Assembly: GCA_004553625.1 (NCBI GenBank)
Contig: SFKX01000005.1
Span: 62,001-126,000, forward strand
DNA: 64,000 nt
Origin: Clostridiales bacterium
GTDB lineage: Bacteria; Bacillota_A; Clostridia; Oscillospirales; Oscillospiraceae
Direction of reading: 5' to 3'
The notes beneath the pieces are model-generated. The model had not been told where the DNA came from. It saw only the letters and a list, made by a program, of their open reading frames with translations, and did not search any database. The position numbers were made by a program, and so were the translations under genes. Of the stretch, positions 58,276-64,000 are shown in pieces. The stretch's first letter is position 1; each line of letters opens with the position of its first letter.

Positions 58276-58309
58276 GGATACTTTTTACCGCATTTTGCAA
58301 AAAGTATCC
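58276..58309. repeat. 11-bp perfect inverted repeat upstream of the sensory operon
   Basis: GGATACTTTTT (58276-58286) and AAAAAGTATCC (58299-58309) with a 12-bp spacer. It may be an operator or the distal part of a promoter region. Confidence 0.6.
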
Positions 58310-58323
58310 ATTGGATAATAGAG

Positions 58324-58361
58324 AACGCGCACAAAACCGTTAGGCTGGTTTTGTGCGCGTT
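58324..58361. terminator. 15-bp perfect inverted repeat after the membrane LuxR gene
   Basis: AACGCGCACAAAACC (58324-58338) and GGTTTTGTGCGCGTT (58347-58361) with an 8-bp spacer, 20 bp after the stop of the 58382 gene. It could terminate that transcript, though no clear T-run follows on the minus strand. Confidence 0.6.
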
Positions 58362-58381
58362 GCTGTATTGAGCAGTTGGCC

Positions 58382-59974
58382 TTAGAAAAGCTCCTGAAGC
58401 CTTCCGCAGCGGCGGAGAAGGTCAATGTAGAGCATCAGCTCGTCCCGTGAGGCCACGCCGAGTTTCTCGTAGATGCTCCGGTTGTGCTTCCTGACCGTGC
58501 TCATGCTGATGAACGCGAGGTCGGGTATTTCCGATATCTCGTGCCCGTCTATATAGTAGCGGAGGATGTTCCGCTCCGCCTCCGTGAGCAGGTCCTTACG
58601 CTCCACGAACTGGTCGAATAGCTCCGCTATATTGGGCGGCAGGTCGCCCTGTTCCAGCCGTTGGTTCCGCGCCCGGGCGTGCAGGAACTCCGCGAGCTCG
58701 TCCACCTCGGAGATGCCGGAGTATATGCCTGGCTCCGGCATTTCCTCCAGCTGGAAGCGCTTAAGGCTGTCGGTGATGGGCCGGACAAATCTCCGCGACA
58801 GAAAGAAGGAGAGAGCCAAGAGCGCCAGAAGCAGCCCCAGGGCCGCGATGACCCAGGTCTTTTGCACGTCGGCTGTGTATGCGGCGTAGCTGTCCTGCGG
58901 TATCAGGATGGCGGCGGCCCAGACGGTGTCCCCGGCCTCGCCCCTGGATATCTGAACGGTCTGGTGCAGGCCGATATACCGCTCGGAGCCCGAGTCGTAT
59001 TCGTTGTAGTAGCGCCCATGGTGGATGGCGAGGGTCTCGTGTCCGTCCAGATAGGTGCCGCTGACGCTGCCGACCAGCCCCTCGGAGAGCATGAGCCGGC
59101 CGTCCCGCAAAGGGGCCAGCACGGTCACGGCGGAGCCGAATTTTCCATCCAGCGCGGGATAGGACAATTGGAAGTACAGCGCGCTCAGCTCGACGCCGCA
59201 GACGCCGTATATGCTCCCATCGCTGCCCACGATGGGGACGCACAGCAGCATGGCGGACTCCCAAGTGTCCTTCAGATCAATCCGGCGGGACCAAAAATAG
59301 CGCTCCGCCGGCCTGTCCACGGAGCTGTCCATGAGCTCCCGGCAGCCCGGGAGCTGGTCGGTGTCAAACTCCAGGTTCCATCTGTTGTGGAGCTCCAGAT
59401 CCTTTTGCCGGGCGATGTCGGGGATACCGCGGAAGTAGACCACCGTAGGCGTGACCGGGCTGCTGGCGCTGAGGTTGGAGTAGCGCAGGTGGATGCCGCT
59501 CCGCGAGTGCTCCGCCACCTCCAAAGAGGTGTTGGCCGTCGCGTCCAGGATCACATATGCGCCGTTGCAGTCGGCTGTCTGCAGGGTCGTGTTGACCAGC
59601 GGGTACATGACCTGCTGCAGCCTCAGCAGCCGCTCCGGGTCGTCGTTGGCTTCCCCGAGCGTGACGCCCTCCTGCGCCAGCGCCGCTTCAAGCTCGCGGC
59701 TAAGCTCCCTGGAGAGCTTCAGGCTCTGGGCGGTCAGGCGGTCGAGATGACTGGTCAGGCTGTCCCTTGTGTTGTTCATGTGCAGCTCCATCACCTCATG
59801 GAGCTGCACGTCGTTTTGAGAAAAGGCCCCGGCGATGGACAGGAGGAGGATGACCGCCGCAAAGACCACGAGGATCATGGACACCCAGTAGAGCATCAGC
59901 TTTCTCTGCATACCCACGCTCTGCCTTTTGGCAAAGGCGTTCAGCGCCCGGAACTCCCTCAGCTTGTTCAGCAC
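58382..59974 (-). CDS. Membrane-bound LuxR-type one-component regulator with extracytoplasmic sensor
   Basis: A 530-residue protein. A first span (~27-50) is followed by a ~330-residue extracytoplasmic dCache-like domain (NGAYVILDATANTSLEV, CVPIVGSDGSIYGVCGVEL), a second span (ALGLLLALLALSFFLS), a short HAMP-like linker and a C-terminal LuxR HTH (LTEAERNILRYYIDGHEISEIPDLAFISMSTVRKHNRSIYEKLG). The sensor and DNA-binding domain are on one chain, without a kinase. GTG 59974 follows GGAGGAG. Placed 22 bp after the binding lipoprotein gene, it likely reports ligand from that protein directly to DNA. Confidence 0.88.
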   Translation of the reverse strand: MLNKLREFRALNAFAKRQSVGMQRKLMLYWVSMILVVFAAVILLLSIAGAFSQNDVQLHEVMELHMNNTRDSLTSHLDRLTAQSLKLSRELSRELEAALAQEGVTLGEANDDPERLLRLQQVMYPLVNTTLQTADCNGAYVILDATANTSLEVAEHSRSGIHLRYSNLSASSPVTPTVVYFRGIPDIARQKDLELHNRWNLEFDTDQLPGCRELMDSSVDRPAERYFWSRRIDLKDTWESAMLLCVPIVGSDGSIYGVCGVELSALYFQLSYPALDGKFGSAVTVLAPLRDGRLMLSEGLVGSVSGTYLDGHETLAIHHGRYYNEYDSGSERYIGLHQTVQISRGEAGDTVWAAAILIPQDSYAAYTADVQKTWVIAALGLLLALLALSFFLSRRFVRPITDSLKRFQLEEMPEPGIYSGISEVDELAEFLHARARNQRLEQGDLPPNIAELFDQFVERKDLLTEAERNILRYYIDGHEISEIPDLAFISMSTVRKHNRSIYEKLGVASRDELMLYIDLLRRCGRLQELF

Positions 59975-59995
59975 GGCGTCTCCTCCTTCCCTATG

Positions 59996-61363
59996 TTATC
60001 GCTCCATCAGCTCCCGGAAAGCCTCGAGCCGCTCCGCGCTTATCCGCTCCAAGCCGGTCTCGCCGGCATTCAGATAGTCCTGACGTCCCAGCGCGAGCTG
60101 CGCCCTCACATGGTCCTCCAGCGCCGTTTCGAGGCTCAGATAGGTCTCCAGCTGCGGCGGGACATAGAATTCGTAGTTTGCCTGCGTGTCCAGATAGGCC
60201 TCATAGAGCGAGGCGTATTTGGCGCTCTCCAGGCCCTCGATGGCCTCCGGCAGCTCGTTTTCAAAGGCCTCCCGGGTCACGGGCATATAGCCCGTCCGGG
60301 TCACGAACTCCACATTGTGCCCGGGTTCGGTCAGCCACTTGAGGAAGGTCACGGCGGCCTGCTCCCGCTCCGGGGTGGAGCGCACGGTGCAGAAGCCCGC
60401 GCCCCTCTGCATCACCAGCTTTTCCCCGTTTTCAAACACCGGGCAGGGGCGGGAGATGATGGTGATGTCCTCCGATGTGTTGTCCGGGTAGGTCACCACG
60501 TCGCTGTAATAGAGGATGCTGGCCGAGGACGCCACGCTGACGATGCTGTCGCCGGTGCGGATGGACTCTGTCGCGTAGCCGCCCTTGAGCCAGACGCCGC
60601 CCTGAATCGCAGCGTTAGCCAGCGGCTCCCACGCCGTCTGAAATGCGGGGCCGAAGGCCAGCTCGTCTCCATTGAAGAAATCCTCGCCCAGCGACTCCGC
60701 CCCCACCTGGAAATAGTTGAAGTAGTAGTCGTGGACGAACATGGCTTTGGCGTCGCCCGGGACATCCGGCGTCAGCCCGTCGGTCCATTCCGCATAGGCC
60801 TCCGCGGCCCTGAAAAGCCCCTCCCAGGTGTCGAGGTCATCTGTCGTCACGCCCGTGGCATGTGAGAAGCGGTCAAAGATGGTCTTGTTGATATACATGA
60901 TCTCCGTGGATTTGGCCACGGGCAGCACGACCAGACGGCCATTTACCGTCCCCTCCTCTATGAAGGCCGGGATGAAGGCGGACAGCTCCTCCTCGCTGAA
61001 GTAGTCCCGGTAGTCCACCAAAATGCCGTCGTCGGGCAGCGCCATCACGGTCTTTGGATAGGAAACAAAGAGGTCGGGCAGCTCCGAAGCGCCCGGCTCC
61101 CCATTGGCGGCCGCCAGCACCAGCTCGTGTATCGTGTTGGTGTTGGACACGGATGTGACCTGCACGTTTATCTGCCGCTCTTTTCCCACGGTCTGGTTGA
61201 ACTGCTCAATGAGGTCGTTGAGCGGGGAATCAGTCTGCCCGCCGTAAACATGCCAGACCGTTATCGTGGTCGGCGTTTCCTCCTTCGGCGTGCCGGAACA
61301 GCCGGCAAAGCAGGATAGTATGAAAACGGCGAGTAAAAGCACCGCAATTTTTCGGAATGTCAC
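59996..61363 (-). CDS. Family 1 solute-binding lipoprotein, linked to a LuxR receptor
   Basis: A 455-residue ABC-type substrate-binding lipoprotein (lipobox CFAGC, Cys22) with the classic family 1 pattern: TITVWHVYGGQTDSPLNDLIEQFN, PDLFVSYPKTVM, EIMYINKTIF and EPGHNVEFVTRTGYMPVT. Such proteins usually deliver sugars to a permease, but no transporter gene adjoins it. It is followed after 21 bp by a membrane LuxR receptor, so it may act as a sensor partner. The GTG start lies after AGAGGTGACGAGGT. A TATAAT lies about 40 bp upstream with a poor -35. Confidence 0.88.
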   Translation of the reverse strand: MTFRKIAVLLLAVFILSCFAGCSGTPKEETPTTITVWHVYGGQTDSPLNDLIEQFNQTVGKERQINVQVTSVSNTNTIHELVLAAANGEPGASELPDLFVSYPKTVMALPDDGILVDYRDYFSEEELSAFIPAFIEEGTVNGRLVVLPVAKSTEIMYINKTIFDRFSHATGVTTDDLDTWEGLFRAAEAYAEWTDGLTPDVPGDAKAMFVHDYYFNYFQVGAESLGEDFFNGDELAFGPAFQTAWEPLANAAIQGGVWLKGGYATESIRTGDSIVSVASSASILYYSDVVTYPDNTSEDITIISRPCPVFENGEKLVMQRGAGFCTVRSTPEREQAAVTFLKWLTEPGHNVEFVTRTGYMPVTREAFENELPEAIEGLESAKYASLYEAYLDTQANYEFYVPPQLETYLSLETALEDHVRAQLALGRQDYLNAGETGLERISAERLEAFRELMER

Positions 61364-61475
61364 ACCTCGTCACCTCTTTTGAGCATATGAGCTAAATACA
61401 TTATACACGTTATATCCGGACAATTCTATCTGCTTTTGAGAAAAAACTGCCGTCCGCGACGGTTCAGGCATCGTG

Positions 61476-61853
61476 CTAAAAAGCCGCCAATTTTGCCAGC
61501 AGGTAGCTGAGGGAACTGTCATAAAAGACGAAATCATCTGCCAGACCGGCATTTTTTGTGTCCACGGCCTCTTTGCGCACAACGGCCCGCTCCGGCCTGA
61601 CCAGGAGTAGAATTCTTACGCCATGTTCATTCCGACGGAGCGAGCGGCAGAGCTCAACCGCCCGCTCCATATCCACCTGGTCCACGATATCCAATATCAC
61701 CACATCCGCATGGAAGATGTCCACTCCGACGGCGGCCTGCGGATAATTGAGCTGGGCCGCCCATAGGAAATCAAGCTCCGGTTTTGAGCGGATGGCCTCC
61801 GACAGCCCCTGGCCCAACATCTTGTTGGACGATATAAACAGAACCGTTTTCAT
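61476..61853 (-). CDS. Stand-alone pseudo-receiver protein
   Basis: A 125-residue CheY-like fold. The phosphoacceptor position is kept (Asp55 in VVILDI), but the acidic pair near residues 8-9 is Ser-Ser (FISSNKM), and the conserved Lys after beta-5 is not obvious (FVFYDSSLSYL). No output domain follows. It is therefore a degenerate, probably unphosphorylated receiver that would work by protein contact. It lies 112 bp upstream of the binding lipoprotein gene in the same orientation. Confidence 0.75.
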   Translation of the reverse strand: MKTVLFISSNKMLGQGLSEAIRSKPELDFLWAAQLNYPQAAVGVDIFHADVVILDIVDQVDMERAVELCRSLRRNEHGVRILLLVRPERAVVRKEAVDTKNAGLADDFVFYDSSLSYLLAKLAAF

Positions 61854-61923
61854 GCTCGGCCCCCTTAGTCAAATGCGAAGGTACCCTTCACCGCAACCGC
61901 TGGACGCGCTTTGCCGGAGCCGC

Positions 61924-62493
61924 CTACGCCCACGGGTCTGCGGCCTTGGGGGTGCGGACGCCGGTGAGCAGGTACTGCTCCCACAGGAACCACTTCCCGT
62001 CGCTGCCCCGCTGGCGGAGCTTGATGGGGCGCGGGGCATCCGCGCCGCCGCAGGGGATGAAGAGCTTCATATAGCCCGGCTCTTCTCCGGAGACATGGCT
62101 GCTCTCGACCCTGACGGTATAGGGCAGGGAGGGCGTATAGTTGTTTTCGGGAGCCGCGCCCGCAAAGTAGGTGAAGGGCAGGTAAGCCTTTCCGTCGCGG
62201 AAGCGGTCATTGAGGAAAGAGATGTCCTGCCCGTTCAGAGGCCGCGGGCCGCGCAGCCAGTTTAGCATCTCCTGGCCGATATTTCTGTCTGCGGCATAGG
62301 CGCACAGGGCCAGGACGGTCAGCGCCGCTGTCTGAAACGGGCTGTCAAGCGCCGCCTCCGGGAGCGCCCGCAGCTCGGCGAGGCTCTCGGGCAGCGCCGC
62401 GAAGGTAAAGGTCTCTGCCCTGTTTCCGATGGAGCCGGCAGCCGACATTGCGGTGTCTATCGCAGAGCTTTTCAGTTTATCAAAGATCCCCAT
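61924..62493 (-). CDS. DUF6935 family protein
   Basis: A 189-residue protein starting MGIFDKLKSSAIDTAMSAAG, then SFTFAALPESLAEL-like and ALTVLALCAYAADRNIGQEML blocks, and a beta-rich end (KLFIPCGGADAPRPIKLRQRGSDGKWFL). This pattern is typical of DUF6935, proteins of unknown function often near TPM-domain and zinc-ribbon membrane proteins, as here. The second ATG (62493) has GGGAG at the correct distance. Confidence 0.82.
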   Translation of the reverse strand: MGIFDKLKSSAIDTAMSAAGSIGNRAETFTFAALPESLAELRALPEAALDSPFQTAALTVLALCAYAADRNIGQEMLNWLRGPRPLNGQDISFLNDRFRDGKAYLPFTYFAGAAPENNYTPSLPYTVRVESSHVSGEEPGYMKLFIPCGGADAPRPIKLRQRGSDGKWFLWEQYLLTGVRTPKAADPWA

Positions 62494-62548
62494 TTGCATC
62501 TCCCTTTCACTTATAGGAATGTCTCGCGTTCATTTCTTAGCCCGCTCC

Positions 62549-63856
62549 TTAGAATTTTCCGCTCCGGCCGCTGCCTCCGCCGCCGCTTTCACTGCGGGTG
62601 CTGCCTCCGCCCGAGCTTTGCTTTTGGATCGCGGTGCGCGTCACGGTGGTGTGGCTGAACTGGTCGCGCTGTTCAGTCAGCTGCAGCCCGCCTGCGGCTA
62701 CATATGCATCGGCCTTGGCGCCCGGCCGGACCGTTTTCATGCCGCGCAGCAGAATATAGCAGACGATCCCCGCGGCCAGGCAGGAAAGCGCCGTCATCAT
62801 GGCGATACGCGGCCAGTAGGAGGGACGCACGGGGTCCTCCGCCTCGGCCTTCGCCAGGAATTCCTCGCAGCCGCTCAGATAGTTGGAGATGCCGCCGTAC
62901 CAGTCGTTGTCCCCAAAGTTTCCGAGGAACCGCTCTTCCAGCATCTCCCGCCCGTATTCATTGAAGGCGTATTCGGCATACTCGCCGTAGACGAACATGG
63001 CGTAGTCCCGCTCTTCCATGCTGAGCAGGACGATTATCCCGTCCCGTCCGAGCCCGTAGCCAAGCCCGCTGTTGTGATAGAGCTGGTAGGTGGTCTCGTA
63101 TTCGCTGCCGTCGCCATAGTCGGTATAGTCGTCCACAATGGCGAAATAGACCCCGCAGCGACAGCTCTGGGAAATAGCCTGCGCGCGGTGCTCCAGCTCC
63201 TGCCACTGCTCGTATGTGAGCAGGCCGCTGACATCATACACATACTGCATACCGCCGCCGCTCTGCCCGGGAGCTTCGGTCACTTCCGGTGCGGAGCCGT
63301 CCGGCGGGCAGTTGGCTAGGATAAAGTCCTCCGCAGCCGCCGCCATGGCGTCCACCGCCTGTGTAAGAGCGGCGGCGCTCATGCTTATGTCTTCGCCGCT
63401 CCACAGTTCGGGCGCCATATAGGGCTGCACGGCATCGCGGATGACGTTTGCCAGCTCCTGGCTGTCGCCGCGCTCCTCGCTCAGGCTGGCATAGACACAC
63501 CAGCCGTTGCTGCTCGGCATGGCGTAATTGCCCGCATCCTGCGGCTCCAGCAGGATGGTCAGCGAGACGCCTTCCTTCGCCTCGCCATAACCGTACTCGT
63601 ATGCCTCATATAGCCATGCTGCGGTGTCGCCGATGTTGTCGTCGCTGATCATGGTGAGCACATCCACCCGCAGGTCGATGCCCAGCGTCTCCGAAAGCTG
63701 CGGGAGCGTCTCCTCGCCCTGTATCGCCAGCGTCTCTGAGCCCAGCATCTCTGTTTCATCATAGATAACGCCGTAGTCCCGCGTGGCAAGCGCCGAGGTG
63801 CCGAGGGACAGGGTGAACAGGAGGACCATGACAAGCAGCAGAATTCTTTTCTTCAT
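62549..63856 (-). CDS. TPM-domain protein with signal peptide and C-terminal membrane anchor
   Basis: A 435-residue protein: signal peptide (KKRILLLVMVLLFTLSLGTSALA), a first TPM-like domain (~30-190), a Glu/Pro/Gly linker (~190-200) and a second TPM domain (YVYDVSGLLTYEQWQELEHRAQ to GGISNYLSGCEEFL), then a single span (MMTALSCLAAGIVCYILLRG) and a Ser/Gly-rich tail. TPM (YgcG) domains are thought to bind proteins or calcium in membrane repair and photosystem assembly; the Firmicutes role is unknown. GGAGGGGAACGG lies before the ATG. Confidence 0.85.
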   Translation of the reverse strand: MKKRILLLVMVLLFTLSLGTSALATRDYGVIYDETEMLGSETLAIQGEETLPQLSETLGIDLRVDVLTMISDDNIGDTAAWLYEAYEYGYGEAKEGVSLTILLEPQDAGNYAMPSSNGWCVYASLSEERGDSQELANVIRDAVQPYMAPELWSGEDISMSAAALTQAVDAMAAAAEDFILANCPPDGSAPEVTEAPGQSGGGMQYVYDVSGLLTYEQWQELEHRAQAISQSCRCGVYFAIVDDYTDYGDGSEYETTYQLYHNSGLGYGLGRDGIIVLLSMEERDYAMFVYGEYAEYAFNEYGREMLEERFLGNFGDNDWYGGISNYLSGCEEFLAKAEAEDPVRPSYWPRIAMMTALSCLAAGIVCYILLRGMKTVRPGAKADAYVAAGGLQLTEQRDQFSHTTVTRTAIQKQSSGGGSTRSESGGGGSGRSGKF

Positions 63857-63873
63857 ATCCGTTCCCCTCCTTC

Positions 63874-64000
63874 TCACATGAACAAAAGCGCCAGCGCCGA
63901 GCTCAGCGCCGAGAGAGGTATGGCTATGGCGGCAAACAGGCCCCAAAACTTGCCCCAGCTGACCGGCAAATCGCCGACCAGCTTGCCGGTCTGCCCGTTC
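63874..64000 (-). CDS. C-terminal end of a membrane protein, cut by the window edge
   Basis: The last ~42 codons of a frame that enters from the right edge. It reads NGQTGKLVGDLPVSWGKFWG followed by a hydrophobic segment (LFAAIAIPLSALSSALALL) and ends at 63874. The NGQTGKxxGDLP motif is found near the end of zinc-ribbon membrane proteins in Firmicutes that neighbour TPM-domain genes, so this is a likely member. It ends 18 bp before the TPM gene. Confidence 0.65.
   Translation of the reverse strand, partial: NGQTGKLVGDLPVSWGKFWGLFAAIAIPLSALSSALALLFM

Overview
The window comes from a GC-rich, spore-forming, Gram-positive bacterium, most likely a gut-type Clostridia in or near the Oscillospirales. 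The evidence is a complete spoIIAA-spoIIAB-spoIIAC operon, a T-box in front of valS, many Cys-lipobox lipoproteins, the rpoD-dnaG-dgt arrangement, strong SD/sigmaA signals and frequent ATA for isoleucine. No species name can be given from sequence reading alone.

Layout. 1-4.1 kb (minus): rpoD (cut by the left edge), dnaG, a dGTPase-like HD protein and a YigZ/IMPACT protein. 4.2-9.6 kb (plus): an orphan solute-binding lipoprotein, then a GntR regulator with an ABC ATPase and two tandemly duplicated permeases, then a membrane-anchored Cys-rich protein. 9.6-12 kb (minus): a coiled-coil protein, a DUF951 protein and rarA, divergent from nth, which seems to lack a normal start codon. 12.7-15.7 kb (minus): a LexA/S24-type regulator, an ECF S-component plus DUF4430 lipoprotein behind a cobalamin riboswitch and attenuator, and another orphan binding protein. 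16.2-20.2 kb (minus): valS with T-box, then trxA and trxB. 20.4-22.9 kb (plus): glnS and a PhzF-like protein. 22.9-26 kb (minus): a frameshifted hflX, rpmE and the spoIIA operon. 26.2-29.7 kb (plus): a DUF2975/XRE/DUF4173 membrane operon, a small membrane protein and a pyridoxal kinase. 29.7-33.1 kb (minus): rsmI, a TrmN6-like methyltransferase, an HExxH lipoprotein and a ferredoxin. 33.3-35.9 kb: a ClpC lacking the middle domain and two tRNA-Leu genes.

36.4-42.6 kb is a likely transferred metabolic cassette: a LysR regulator divergent from seven genes (SDR, small helical protein, DUF3737, cyclophilin-like lipoprotein, flavodoxin-like reductase, alpha/beta hydrolase, RibD-C/DHFR-like reductase), with almost no ATA codons and a perfect palindrome in the divergent promoter. 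43.2-48.2 kb returns to host-type genes (repeat protein, DUF2461, rhomboid-like, beta-propeller, tRNA-Pro). A small integrative element (integrase, repressor, excisionase-like protein, RepA-like ATPase, 9-mer repeat arrays) sits next to tRNA-Pro at 48.2-52 kb.

52-64 kb is a lipoprotein and signalling region. A tight operon encodes a zinc-ribbon protein, a binding-protein/7TM/degenerate-kinase fusion, a histidine kinase and a LuxR-type response regulator. Beside it are a membrane-bound LuxR one-component regulator, a binding lipoprotein and a stand-alone pseudo-receiver. Three perfect inverted repeats lie in the 174 bp in front of the operon. This signalling cluster is the best candidate for an undescribed system. 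The right edge holds a DUF6935 protein, a TPM-domain protein and the end of a further membrane protein.
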